64,000 nt of DNA, from positions 744,001-808,000 of the forward strand of contig NZ_CP010536.1 in NCBI RefSeq assembly GCF_000832305.1, written 5' to 3'. The notes beneath the pieces were generated by a model. The model saw only the letters and a list, made by a program, of their open reading frames with translations, was not told the DNA's origin and made no database searches. This DNA is from Cupriavidus basilensis. Lineage in GTDB: Bacteria > Pseudomonadota > Gammaproteobacteria > Burkholderiales > Burkholderiaceae. Below are positions 1-9,766 of this stretch, piece by piece (position 1 is the first letter of the stretch; each line of letters starts with the position of its first letter). The position numbers and the translations under genes were made by a program.

Positions 1-591
1 GCCGCTGGCGTACATCAGCTCCAGCATGGTGCGGTCGCGCAGGCCAAGCGGCGTGGCGGTGTCGGGTGTTTCCAGCAGCGCCTCGACCTGGGCTTCGGTC
101 AGGGTCTTGGGAAAGCGCGGCGGCTGCTTGGCCGGGCGCAGCAGCAGGCAGGGATCGGCCGTGATCATGTGCTCGCGCAGCGCCCACTGGAAAAAGCGCT
201 TGAACACTGTCAGCCGCCGGTTGGCGGACGAGGCGCGGGTTGCCAGGTGGCGTGAGGCGAAGTAGCCGTTGAGGGCGGTGTCGTCCACCGCCAGCAGCGC
301 GCAGGTGCCCGAGGCATGCAGCCAGCGCGACAGCAGGGCCAGGTCGCGCCGGTAGGCGTCGATAGTGTTCTGCGCAAGGCCGTCTTCGAGCCACAGCGCG
401 TCGCAGAAGCGGTCGACCAGGGCCAGGTCGCCGAGCAGGGCGGGGCTGTCCTCGGTGTCGATGGTGTCGATGGCGGCGTTGCCGTCTTCGTTGCCGTCTT
501 CGATGGCGTCTTCGTTGTCGTCTTCGATGTCGTCGATATGGCCGCTGTCGCCGCCGTTGTCACCGTCGTCAATCTGCGCAATGTCGTTCAT
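1..591 (-). CDS. xerD: Tyrosine recombinase XerD, N-terminal part (runs off the window start)
   Basis: This is the first 197 codons of a site-specific tyrosine recombinase that, with XerC, resolves chromosome dimers at dif. After an unusual acidic leader (about residues 1-50, rich in D, E and N) comes a typical N-terminal SAM-like core-binding domain with the segments LVDRFCDALWLEDGLAQNT and AYRRDLALLSRWLHASG. The start of the catalytic domain follows (FPKTLTEAQVEALLETPDT, then LGLRDRTMLELMYASG). The catalytic Arg is just inside the window and the HxxR and Tyr motifs lie outside. The ATG at 591 overlaps the ogt stop codon (ATGA), so the two genes are probably co-transcribed. The acidic leader is encoded by imperfect short repeats and is not part of the usual family length. 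Confidence 0.9.
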   Translation of the reverse strand, partial: MNDIAQIDDGDNGGDSGHIDDIEDDNEDAIEDGNEDGNAAIDTIDTEDSPALLGDLALVDRFCDALWLEDGLAQNTIDAYRRDLALLSRWLHASGTCALLAVDDTALNGYFASRHLATRASSANRRLTVFKRFFQWALREHMITADPCLLLRPAKQPPRFPKTLTEAQVEALLETPDTATPLGLRDRTMLELMYASG

Positions 592-1067
592 GCCAGCATC
601 ACCCCTTCATGGCGCAGCAGCCAGCGTTTGATGTCAAGGAAGAAGCCGTCGCCGTCATGGTTGGCAAAGCCGCCGATGCCGCTGGCGCCGACCACGCGAT
701 GGCAGGGAATCACCAGCGGGAAGAAATTCGCGCCGCACGCCTGCCCGACCGCGCGCGGCGCGCTGGCGATCTGCCGCGCCACCGCGCCATAGGTGGTGAC
801 CTTGCCACGCGGCACGTTCGAGATCGCTTGCCAGACCCGGCGCTGGAAGGCGCTGCCGACCGGCGCCAGCGGGATGTCGAAGCGTGCATCCGGATCGGCG
901 TAGTAGGCCTCCAGTTGCCGCGCCAGGCGTTGCGTGACCGCGTTGGCCGGCGCGACGAGCCGCATGCTCGCGGGCAGGTAGACGATTTCGCGGACGAATT
1001 CGCCGTCGGTGCGCACGCCGATCTTGCCGAAAGGGGCTGGGAGGATGGCGTCGAAGATGGAGTCCAT
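588..1067 (-). CDS. ogt: Methylated-DNA--[protein]-cysteine S-methyltransferase
   Basis: A suicide DNA repair protein of 159 aa that transfers the methyl group from O6-methylguanine to its own cysteine. The active-site motif PCHRVVG is present with the acceptor Cys at about residue 122. It is preceded by the helix-turn-helix DNA-binding region (FQRRVWQAISNVPRGKVTTY and the arginine-finger segment APRAVGQACGANFFPLVIPC). Length matches Ogt without an Ada domain. I chose the ATG at 1067 (MDSIFDAILPAP) over the upstream in-frame ATG at 1151, because the extra 28 residues are basic and not family-like. The last four bases overlap the xerD start. Confidence 0.93.
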   Translation of the reverse strand: MDSIFDAILPAPFGKIGVRTDGEFVREIVYLPASMRLVAPANAVTQRLARQLEAYYADPDARFDIPLAPVGSAFQRRVWQAISNVPRGKVTTYGAVARQIASAPRAVGQACGANFFPLVIPCHRVVGASGIGGFANHDGDGFFLDIKRWLLRHEGVMLA

Positions 1068-1187
1068 GGCAGGGGTGGGAAGCGCGAGCCTGGATTTTAG
1101 AGCATGGCGTCGGCGCCGGGATGCGCGGCGGCCCGTGGGGCGCATCGCCAAGGGCCATGCAACCGCTTGATTGGGGTTTCCCCTTCC

Positions 1188-1230
1188 TTGAGTTCTGGTC
1201 TGGCTTATTATTTAATTCAAACTGAATTAA
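1188..1230 (+). promoter_or_regulatory. Predicted sigma70 promoter with overlapping ROK-type operator
   Basis: A -35 like element TTGAGT (1188-1193) and a -10 like element TTTAAT (1211-1216) are spaced by 17 bp. The -10 is overlapped by a perfect inverted repeat, TTAATTCA (1212-1219), AAC, TGAATTAA (1223-1230), in a locally AT-rich stretch. ROK-family repressors such as NagC, Mlc and XylR bind AT-rich palindromes with TTA ends. The next gene is a ROK regulator, so autorepression with control of the downstream sugar operon is the natural reading. The promoter and operator are read from sequence only. Confidence 0.65.
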
Positions 1231-1312
1231 TTAATGCCGCAGCTAGACGCACCGCCGCCACCCGGTGCGCAACATGCTTCAAGCGGCACTCATAACAGCA
1301 TTCGGAGACCAC

Positions 1313-2572
1313 ATGAACAGTGCCAAGGCCGGCCGCGGCGTGAATTCCGCCAGTTTGCGGCTGTACAACGAGCGCGCTCTGCTGCTGGCGCTGCGGCATG
1401 CCGGGGAAGCGTCCAAGGCGGATCTCGCCCGCATCGCGCAGCTCACCAACACGGCGGTGGGCAGCATCGTGCAGACGCTCACCGAGGATGGCCTGATCCA
1501 TGTGGCCGGCCGCCGCCAGGACGGACAGCGCGGCCAGCCGGCCAGCCTGATCCGCCTGCAACCCAAGGGCGCGTTCGGCATCGGGGTCCGGCTGGACCGC
1601 GGCAGCATCGAGTGCGTGATGGTGGACTTTGGCGGCGAGATTCTCGCCAGCCGCGCCCACCAGATGGTCCTGCCTCACCCGGAGCAAGCGCTGGCGCTGG
1701 TGCGCGACGACGTGGCCGAACTGCGTGCGCTGCTCACGCCGGCCGAGCGCAAGCGCCTGCTTGGCATCGGCGTGGCCCAGCCTTACAACCTGGGCGCCTG
1801 GCTGCGCGAGCTGGACCTGCAGGACGAGGCATCGCAGGCCACCTTCCGCGCCTGGGATGCCGTGGACTTTGCCGCAGCGCTGTCGGATGCCACCGGCCTG
1901 CCGGTGTTTGGCGAGAACGACGGCACCGCTGCTGCCGTGGCCGAGCTGTTCTACGGTAGCCATCACGCGCAGAGCTTCCTCTATGTCTTCGTTGGCCCGG
2001 CCATCGGCGGCGGCGTCGCGCTCAATGGCGACTGCGTGCGCGGCGTGTCGGGCAATGCCGGCGACATCGGCATGATGCCGGTGCAGCCCAGCACCCTGGC
2101 CTCCGCGCCGCGCACCGGCAAGCGGCGCGACATCCTGCTGGCGCGCGCCTCGCTCAACGCGCTGACGCGCCACCTGCGCTACCACGGCGTGGCCATCGAC
2201 GGCCACGCCGATCTGGAAGCGCAGGTGCGCGCCCGGCACCCGGCGGTGGCGCAGTGGCTGGACGACTGCATCGATGCGCTGGCGCCCGCCATGCAATCCG
2301 CGCTGGCGGTGCTCGACGTGCCGCTGATCATCCTTGACGCTGATATCGACGGTGGCCTGGTGCAGGCGCTGATCGAGCGCCTGCAAGGCGAGCTGGATGA
2401 CGGCGCGCCCGAGGCCCGGCGAGCGCCACGCGTGGTGCGTGGCTGCTTTGGCGCCAACGCCGGCGCAGTCGGTGCCGCGTCGCTGCCGATGTTCATGAAT
2501 TTCTCGCCGCGAGCCGACATGCTCAAAGGCGCATCCGCCATGATTCCGGAGGCCAACCATGCCATCGTCTGA
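1313..2572 (+). CDS. ROK-family transcriptional regulator of the sugar operon (FrcR-like)
   Basis: A 419-aa protein with an N-terminal winged helix-turn-helix (about residues 15-75, including [20 protein letters not shown]) followed by a sugar-kinase-like ROK domain. ROK signatures visible are [16 protein letters not shown] and [13 protein letters not shown] with [11 protein letters not shown]. The CxCGxxGCxE zinc motif usual in ROK proteins is not seen; the equivalent stretch reads [18 protein letters not shown]. Start chosen at 1313, where GGAGA sits just upstream; the longer frame from 1265 lacks this. The gene overlaps the ABC ATPase start by 14 bp. Likely a repressor responding to the transported sugar or its phosphate. 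Resembles FrcR of the Cupriavidus fructose locus by gene context. Confidence 0.85.
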   Translation: MNSAKAGRGVNSASLRLYNERALLLALRHAGEASKADLARIAQLTNTAVGSIVQTLTEDGLIHVAGRRQDGQRGQPASLIRLQPKGAFGIGVRLDRGSIECVMVDFGGEILASRAHQMVLPHPEQALALVRDDVAELRALLTPAERKRLLGIGVAQPYNLGAWLRELDLQDEASQATFRAWDAVDFAAALSDATGLPVFGENDGTAAAVAELFYGSHHAQSFLYVFVGPAIGGGVALNGDCVRGVSGNAGDIGMMPVQPSTLASAPRTGKRRDILLARASLNALTRHLRYHGVAIDGHADLEAQVRARHPAVAQWLDDCIDALAPAMQSALAVLDVPLIILDADIDGGLVQALIERLQGELDDGAPEARRAPRVVRGCFGANAGAVGAASLPMFMNFSPRADMLKGASAMIPEANHAIV

Positions 2573-4250
2573 TCTGTCCGCTTCGGCTATTTCGGCTGCT
2601 TTGTCCGATACTTCGGATGCGTCCGATATGTCCGATATGTCCGATACGTCCACCAAGGCGCCGCTGCTGGCGCTGCGCAATATCTGCAAGACCTTCCCCG
2701 GCGTGCGCGCGCTGCGCAAGGTCGAGCTCACGGCCTACGCCGGCGAGGTCCACGCCCTGATGGGCGAGAACGGCGCCGGCAAGTCGACGCTGATGAAGAT
2801 CCTGTCCGGCGCCTATACCGCGGACCCCGGCGGCGAATGCCATATCGACGGGCAACGGGTGCAGATCGATGGGCCGCAATCGGCGCGCGACCTTGGCGTC
2901 GCGGTGATCTACCAGGAGCTCAGCCTGGCGCCCAACCTGAGCGTGGCCGAGAACATCTACCTGGGCCGCGCCCTGCAGCGGCGCGGGCTGGTGGCGCGCG
3001 GCGACATGGTGCGCGCCTGCGCGCCCACGCTGGCCAGGCTCGGCGCGGATTTCTCGCCTGCGGCGAACGTGGCGAGCCTGTCGATCGCGCAGCGCCAGCT
3101 GGTGGAAATCGCGCGGGCCGTGCACTTCGAGGCGCGCATCCTGGTGATGGACGAGCCCACCACGCCGCTGTCCACGCACGAGACGGATCGCCTGTTCGCG
3201 CTGATTCGCCAGTTGCGTGGCGAAGGCATGGCGATTCTCTATATCAGCCATCGCATGGCCGAGATCGACGAGCTGGCCGATCGCGTGACCGTGTTGCGCG
3301 ACGGCTGCTTCGTTGGCACGCTGGACCGCGCGCACCTGTCGCAGGCGGCGCTGGTCAAGATGATGGTGGGGCGCGACCTGTCAGGCTTCTACACCAAGAC
3401 GCACGGCCAGGCGGTCGAGCGTGAGGTGATGCTGTCCGTGCGCGACGTGGCCGATGGCCGGCGCGTCAAGGGCTGCAGCTTCGACCTGCGCGCCGGCGAG
3501 GTGCTGGGGCTGGCGGGCCTGGTCGGCGCGGGCCGCACGGAGCTGGCGCGGCTGGTGTTTGGCGCCGACGCGCGCACGCGCGGCGAGGTCCGCATTGCCA
3601 ACCCGGCCGGCTCGGGCGGTCTGGTCACGCTGCCGGCCGGCGGCCCGCGCCAGGCCATCGATGCCGGCATCGCCTACCTGACCGAGGACCGCAAGCTGCA
3701 GGGCCTGTTCCTGGACCAGAGCGTGCATGAGAACATCAACCTGATCGTGGCCGCGCGCGACGCACTAGGCCTGGGCCGCCTGAACCGGACCGCCGCGCGC
3801 CGCCGCACGACCGAGGCCATCGACACGCTGGGCATCCGCGTGGCGCATGCGCAGGTCAACGTGGGCGCGCTGTCCGGCGGCAACCAGCAGAAGGTGATGC
3901 TGTCGCGGCTGCTGGAAATCCAGCCGCGCGTGCTGATCCTGGATGAGCCCACGCGTGGCGTGGACATCGGCGCCAAATCGGAGATCTACCGGCTGATCAA
4001 CGCGCTGGCCCAGAGCGGCGTGGCGATCCTGATGATCTCCAGCGAGCTGCCCGAAGTGGTGGGCCTGTGCGACCGCGTGCTGGTCATGCGCGAGGGCACG
4101 CTGGCCGGCGAGGTGCGCCCCGCCGGCAGCGCGGCCGAAACTCAGGAACGCATCATTGCGCTGGCCACCGGCGCGGCGGCGGCGGCGCCCGCCTGGGTGG
4201 ACGTGCCGTTGCCTGGCGCCGGCAACGCAACTGGCATCACGCTGCATTGA
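2559..4250 (+). CDS. frcA: Sugar ABC transporter ATP-binding protein (FrcA/RbsA/XylG type)
   Basis: A 563-aa duplicated ATPase of the CUT2 class that powers monosaccharide import. The first nucleotide-binding domain has Walker [10 protein letters not shown] (about residues 69-77), a signature-like [17 protein letters not shown] and Walker B LVMDEPTT. The second domain has the degenerate Walker [11 protein letters not shown] usual for the class, [11 protein letters not shown] and [16 protein letters not shown] lies 5 bp before the ATG and the start overlaps the regulator gene. The first 35 or so residues form a low-complexity Ser/Asp leader, partly encoded by a 9-bp tandem repeat, before the family domain begins at [13 protein letters not shown]. 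The fructose assignment is inferred from the neighbouring regulator, zwf, pgi and kinase; ribose or another sugar is possible. Confidence 0.88.
   Translation: MPSSDLSASAISAALSDTSDASDMSDMSDTSTKAPLLALRNICKTFPGVRALRKVELTAYAGEVHALMGENGAGKSTLMKILSGAYTADPGGECHIDGQRVQIDGPQSARDLGVAVIYQELSLAPNLSVAENIYLGRALQRRGLVARGDMVRACAPTLARLGADFSPAANVASLSIAQRQLVEIARAVHFEARILVMDEPTTPLSTHETDRLFALIRQLRGEGMAILYISHRMAEIDELADRVTVLRDGCFVGTLDRAHLSQAALVKMMVGRDLSGFYTKTHGQAVEREVMLSVRDVADGRRVKGCSFDLRAGEVLGLAGLVGAGRTELARLVFGADARTRGEVRIANPAGSGGLVTLPAGGPRQAIDAGIAYLTEDRKLQGLFLDQSVHENINLIVAARDALGLGRLNRTAARRRTTEAIDTLGIRVAHAQVNVGALSGGNQQKVMLSRLLEIQPRVLILDEPTRGVDIGAKSEIYRLINALAQSGVAILMISSELPEVVGLCDRVLVMREGTLAGEVRPAGSAAETQERIIALATGAAAAAPAWVDVPLPGAGNATGITLH
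2604..2648 (+). repeat. In-frame 9-bp tandem repeat, five units
   Basis: Five 9-bp units related to TCCGATATG (TCCGATACT, TCGGATGCG, TCCGATATG twice, TCCGATACG) lie inside the start of the ABC ATPase gene and encode [15 protein letters not shown]. The unit is a multiple of three, so gain or loss of copies would keep the frame. Confidence 0.9.
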
Positions 4251-4341
4251 GACCCGGTGCAGCCTCTGCACCACCCGCACGAGACAACGATGATCGACAC
4301 CGGCCTGCAGCGCCACGCAGCCGCCGGTGCAGGAGACAACC

Positions 4342-5355
4342 ATGCATGAATCCATTACACGTCCCGCCGCTTCCACGGGCGCTCCGCTGCCCGCGGGCAC
4401 CCTCGGCCGCCTCACCACGCAGGAACGCCTGCGCGCGCTTGGCATGCTGCCCGTGCTGGTGCTGCTATGCATCGGCTTCTCGGTGCTGACCGAGAACTTC
4501 GCCGGCTGGCAGAACCTGTCGATCATCGCGCAGCAAGCCTCCATCAACATGGTGCTGGCCGCGGGCATGACCTTCGTGATCCTGACCGGCGGCATCGATT
4601 TGTCGGTGGGCTCCATCTTGTCGATCTCGGCGGTGGTGGCGATGCTGGTGTCGCTGATGCCGCAGCTCGGCATGCTGAGCGTGCCCGCCGCGCTCTTGTG
4701 CGGCCTGCTGTTCGGCATCGTCAACGGCGCATTGGTCGCTTTCATGAAACTGCCGCCGTTCATCGTCACACTGGGCACGCTCACGGCGGTGCGCGGGCTG
4801 GCGCGGCTGGTCGGCAACGACAGCACGATCTACAACCCGGATATCGGCTTTGCCTTTATCGGCAACGGCGAAGTATTGGGCGTGCCCTGGCTGGTGATCA
4901 TCGCCTTTGCCGTGGTGGCGGTGTCGTGGTTCGTGCTGCGCCGTACCGTGCTGGGCTTGCAGATCTACGCGGTGGGCGGCAATGCCGAGGCGGCGCGCCT
5001 GTCCGGCATCAAGGTGTGGGTTGTGCTGCTGTTCGTGTACGCGGTGTCCGGGCTGCTGGCGGGGCTGGGCGGCGTGATGTCCTCCGCGCGCCTGTACGCG
5101 GCCAACGGACTGCAGCTTGGCCAGTCGTACGAGCTCGATGCCATCGCCGCGGTCATCCTCGGCGGCACCAGCTTCGTGGGCGGCACCGGCTCCATCGTCG
5201 GCACGCTGGTCGGGGCGCTGATCATCGCGGTGCTGTCCAACGGGCTGGTGCTGCTGGGCGTGTCGGATATCTGGCAATACATCATCAAGGGCCTGGTGAT
5301 CATTGGCGCGGTGGCGCTCGACAGCTATCGCCGCAAGGGTTCGGCGCGCACGTGA
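4342..5355 (+). CDS. frcC: Sugar ABC transporter permease (FrcC/RbsC type)
   Basis: A 337-aa inner-membrane permease of the CUT2 family, about 8-10 hydrophobic segments, forming the channel for the cognate ATPase and binding protein. Family motifs include GMTFVILTGGIDLSVGSI in the third membrane region and AAVILGGTSFVGGTGSIVGT near the C-terminus. I chose the ATG at 4342 because AGGAG is 7 bp upstream; a GTG at 4327 would place that site inside the gene. It follows the ATPase gene by 91 bp and precedes the binding-protein gene by 39 bp, in one transcription unit. Confidence 0.9.
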   Translation: MHESITRPAASTGAPLPAGTLGRLTTQERLRALGMLPVLVLLCIGFSVLTENFAGWQNLSIIAQQASINMVLAAGMTFVILTGGIDLSVGSILSISAVVAMLVSLMPQLGMLSVPAALLCGLLFGIVNGALVAFMKLPPFIVTLGTLTAVRGLARLVGNDSTIYNPDIGFAFIGNGEVLGVPWLVIIAFAVVAVSWFVLRRTVLGLQIYAVGGNAEAARLSGIKVWVVLLFVYAVSGLLAGLGGVMSSARLYAANGLQLGQSYELDAIAAVILGGTSFVGGTGSIVGTLVGALIIAVLSNGLVLLGVSDIWQYIIKGLVIIGAVALDSYRRKGSART

Positions 5356-5394
5356 GGCGTGCGTGACCTGACCACTGGCAACCGGAGACACGAT

Positions 5395-6372
5395 ATGTTC
5401 AAGCAATACCTGGCGGCACTGGCAACGGCGGCATTGAGCCTGCTATGCACTGGCGCAGCCGCGCAGAGCGCGCCGGACGCCGCACCGGCGAGCGCAGCCG
5501 CGCAACGGCCGCTGAAGAAAGTCGGCGTCACGCTCGGCTCGCTCGGCAACCCCTACTTCGTCGCGCTGGCGCACGGCGCCGAAGCCGCCGCCAAGAAGAT
5601 CAACCCGGATGCCAAGGTCACGGTGCTGTCCGCCGACTATGACCTCAACAAGCAGTTCTCGCATATCGATAGCTTTATCGTGTCGAAGGTGGACCTGATC
5701 CTGATCAACGCGGCCGACGCGCGCGCCATCGAACCCGCGGTCAGGAAGGCTCGCAAGGCCGGCATCGTGGTGGTGGCGGTGGACGTGGCGGCGGCGGGCG
5801 CCGACGCCACGGTGCAGACCGACAACACGCGGGCCGGCGAGCTGGCCTGCGCCTTCCTCGCCGGGCGGCTGGGCGGGCGCGGTAACCTCATCATCCAGAA
5901 TGGCCCGCCGGTGTCTGCCGTGCTGGATCGCGTGAAGGGCTGCAAGATGGTGCTGGGCAAGCACCCCGGCATCCACGTGCTCTCCGATGACCAGGATGGC
6001 AAGGGCTCGCGCGAGGGCGGCCTCAATGTCATGCAGCTTTACCTGACCCGCTTCCCCAAGATCGACGCGGTCTTCACCATCAACGACCCGCAGGCTGTCG
6101 GCGCCGACCTGGCCGCGCGTCAGCTGAACCGCGGTGGCATCCTGATCGCGTCTGTCGACGGCGCGCCCGATATCGAGGCCGCGCTCAAGGCCAACACGCT
6201 GGTGCAGGCCTCGGCCAGCCAGGACCCGTGGGCCATCGCCCGCACCGCGGTGGAGATCGGCGTGGGGCTGATGCATGGCCAGGCGCCCGCAAACCGCACC
6301 GTGTTGCTGCCGCCCACACTGGTTACGCGAGCCAATGTGAACGAGTACAAGGGCTGGGCCGCGCCGCGCTAG
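5395..6372 (+). CDS. frcB: Periplasmic sugar-binding protein (FrcB/RbsB type)
   Basis: A 325-aa periplasmic binding protein of the ribose/LacI-like type 1 fold that delivers sugar to the permease. An N-terminal signal peptide (MFKQYLAALATAALSLLCTG, cleavage probably after AAAQS or nearby) leads into the family core: VGVTLGSLGNPYFVALAHGAE, then ILINAADARAIEPAV, NDPQAVGADLAA and IASVDGAPDIEAAL. The start at 5395 follows CCGGAGACA and opens directly into the signal peptide; the frame from 5359 adds a non-secretory leader. Third gene of the transporter set; the ligand is inferred to be fructose from context only. Confidence 0.88.
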   Translation: MFKQYLAALATAALSLLCTGAAAQSAPDAAPASAAAQRPLKKVGVTLGSLGNPYFVALAHGAEAAAKKINPDAKVTVLSADYDLNKQFSHIDSFIVSKVDLILINAADARAIEPAVRKARKAGIVVVAVDVAAAGADATVQTDNTRAGELACAFLAGRLGGRGNLIIQNGPPVSAVLDRVKGCKMVLGKHPGIHVLSDDQDGKGSREGGLNVMQLYLTRFPKIDAVFTINDPQAVGADLAARQLNRGGILIASVDGAPDIEAALKANTLVQASASQDPWAIARTAVEIGVGLMHGQAPANRTVLLPPTLVTRANVNEYKGWAAPR

Positions 6373-6416
6373 CCGGGCAGCGGTCCGCGCTCAACCTGCA
6401 ACCGAATCCCGCATAT

Positions 6417-6448
6417 CCGACTAACCGACCAACCGACCAACCGACTGG
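6417..6448 (+). repeat. 8-bp tandem repeat upstream of zwf, four units
   Basis: Four 8-bp units (CCGACTAA, CCGACCAA, CCGACCAA, CCGACTGG) end 7 bp before the zwf ATG, in the position where a ribosome-binding site should be. Only GGTGAAACC follows. Copy number here would change the spacing to the upstream gene and could affect zwf translation. Confidence 0.85.
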
Positions 6449-6455
6449 TGAAACC

Positions 6456-7943
<1,488 letters not shown>

Positions 7944-7946
<3 letters not shown>

Positions 7947-7972
7947 GACGTCAGTGAGACGTCAGTGAGACG
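7944..7972 (+). repeat. 11-bp direct repeat at the zwf stop codon
   Basis: The unit TGAGACGTCAG occurs twice in tandem, followed by the first seven bases of a third copy. The first TGA is the zwf stop codon. The repeat contains the GACGTC palindrome. No function evident. Confidence 0.85.
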
Positions 7973-8045
7973 CGTTGTGAAGCCAGTCTGAAGCATGGCG
8001 CCGCGCCAGCAGTTGCCGGCGGCGGCGAGTACAGGAGTTGATTCG

Positions 8046-8090
8046 ATGTCCACGATGTTCCCGGTGTCCCCGATGTCCCCGATGTCCGAC
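8046..8090 (+). repeat. In-frame 9-bp tandem repeat at the pgi start, five units
   Basis: Units ATGTCCACG, ATGTTCCCG, GTGTCCCCG, ATGTCCCCG, ATGTCCGAC run from the proposed start codon. Four units begin with ATG and one with GTG, so several alternative in-frame starts exist; the upstream ribosome-binding site favours the first. Confidence 0.9.
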
Positions 8091-9722
8091 GGGTCTCGTT
8101 CCCTGCCGACCTGGCAGCGGCTGCAAGCGCATGCGCAAACCATCCGCCATGCCCACCTGCGCGACTGGTTCGACGGCCAGCAGGGCGAAGCGCGTGGCGC
8201 CGGCTTCGTGGCCGAGGCGGCCGGCCTGACACTGGACTACGCCAAGAACCGCGTCACCGACACCACCATGGCGCTGCTCTTCGCGCTGGCCGACGAGGCC
8301 GGCGTGAGCGCGCGGCGCGATGCCATGTACCGCGGCGAAGCAGTCAACACCACCGAGCGCCGCGCCGCGCTGCATATGGCGCTGCGCGCGTGGCCGGAGG
8401 ACGGCTTTCACGCGCAGGGCGTGGCGGTGGCTGGCGACGTGGCCGCGGTGCTCGCGCAGATGGAGCGTTTTGCCTACGCGGTGCGCGGCGGCACGTGGCG
8501 CGGCTGGAACGGCCGCCGGATCACCGACGTGATCAATATCGGCATCGGCGGCTCGGACCTCGGCCCGCGCATGGTCTGCCGCGCGCTCGCGCACCTGGAC
8601 ACCGAAGGGCCGCGCCTGCATTTTGTCGCCAATGTGGATGGCAGCGATCTTGCCGCCGTGCTCGCGCGGCTGGACGCCGCCAGCACGCTGGTGGTGGTTT
8701 GCTCCAAGACCTTCACCACGCTGGAGACCATGGCCAACGCCCACACTGCGCGCACCTGGTTCCTGCTCCACGGCGTGCCGCAGGCACAGTTGGCCAGCCA
8801 CTTCGTCGCGGTCTCCACCAACCGGCAGGCGGTGGCCGCGTTCGGCATCGACCCCGCCAACATGTTCCCGTTCTGGGACTGGGTGGGCGGGCGTTTTTCG
8901 CTGTGGTCCGCGGTGGGGTTGTCGATTGCGCTGGCAGTTGGTTTTGCGCGTTTTCGCCAATTGCTCGACGGCGCCCGCGCCATGGACCGGCATTTCGCCG
9001 AGGCCGACGCGCCGCAGAACATGCCGATGATCCTCGGCCTGCTCGACGTGTGGTATCGCAGCTTCCTGGGCACCGGCAGCCGCTGCGTGGCGCCGTACTG
9101 CGAGCCGCTCGAACTGCTGCCGGCCTTCTTGCAGCAGCTCGAGATGGAGAGCAACGGCAAGTCCGTGCAGCTCGACGGTGCCGCCGCCGCGCAAGGCACC
9201 GCGCCGGTGGTGTGGGGCACCACCGGCACCAACGGACAGCACGCCTACTTCCAGATGGTGCACCAGGGCTCGCACTGGATGCCGGTGGATTTCATCGCCG
9301 CGCTGGAGCCGGTGCACCCGATGCCGGGCCACCACGGCAAGCTGCTCGCCAACTGCTTTGCGCAAGGCGAGGCGTTGCTGCGCGGGCGCACCGCGCAAGA
9401 GGTCAGGGCGCTCGGCGTGCAGGACGAAGCGCTGGTGCCGCACATGGTGTTCGAGGGCAACCGGCCCAGCAACACGCTGTTGCTGCAGCGGCTCGATCCG
9501 TATCACCTGGGCGCATTGATCGCGCTCTCGGAGCACCGCACCTTCGTGCAAGGCGTGCTGTGGAATATCAACTCGTTCGACCAGTGGGGCGTGGAGCTTG
9601 GCAAGCAGCTTGCCGCGCCGATCGCCTGCGAGCTCGACGGCGGGCCGGCGCGCCCGCATGATGCTTCCACCGCCGGCCTGATCCGGCGCGCATTGGCCGC
9701 TGCATCGGCCTGGCAAGGCTGA
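8046..9722 (+). CDS. pgi: Glucose-6-phosphate isomerase
   Basis: A 558-aa cytosolic enzyme interconverting fructose 6-phosphate and glucose 6-phosphate. Family signatures are clear: GIGGSDLGPRM (about residue 167), VCSKTFTTLETM, FWDWVGGRFSLWSAVG, and the second signature GTTGTNGQHAYFQMVHQG. A ribosome-binding site ACAGGAG precedes the ATG at 8046. The first 15 codons are five 9-bp tandem repeats (8046-8090; MST MFP VSP MSP MSD), an odd leader before the usual LPTWQRLQAHA start. With the neighbouring kinase and zwf it would channel fructose 6-phosphate into the Entner-Doudoroff pathway. Confidence 0.95.
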   Translation: MSTMFPVSPMSPMSDGSRSLPTWQRLQAHAQTIRHAHLRDWFDGQQGEARGAGFVAEAAGLTLDYAKNRVTDTTMALLFALADEAGVSARRDAMYRGEAVNTTERRAALHMALRAWPEDGFHAQGVAVAGDVAAVLAQMERFAYAVRGGTWRGWNGRRITDVINIGIGGSDLGPRMVCRALAHLDTEGPRLHFVANVDGSDLAAVLARLDAASTLVVVCSKTFTTLETMANAHTARTWFLLHGVPQAQLASHFVAVSTNRQAVAAFGIDPANMFPFWDWVGGRFSLWSAVGLSIALAVGFARFRQLLDGARAMDRHFAEADAPQNMPMILGLLDVWYRSFLGTGSRCVAPYCEPLELLPAFLQQLEMESNGKSVQLDGAAAAQGTAPVVWGTTGTNGQHAYFQMVHQGSHWMPVDFIAALEPVHPMPGHHGKLLANCFAQGEALLRGRTAQEVRALGVQDEALVPHMVFEGNRPSNTLLLQRLDPYHLGALIALSEHRTFVQGVLWNINSFDQWGVELGKQLAAPIACELDGGPARPHDASTAGLIRRALAAASAWQG

Positions 9723-9766
9723 TGCGCGCCAGCGCGCGCAGATGGAAATACGAGAAAGAGGATGCA

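Noticed and set aside
1217..2731. 504-aa minus-strand frame over the ROK gene
   Set aside because: Antisense shadow; the plus-strand ROK protein has clear domains and a ribosome-binding site.
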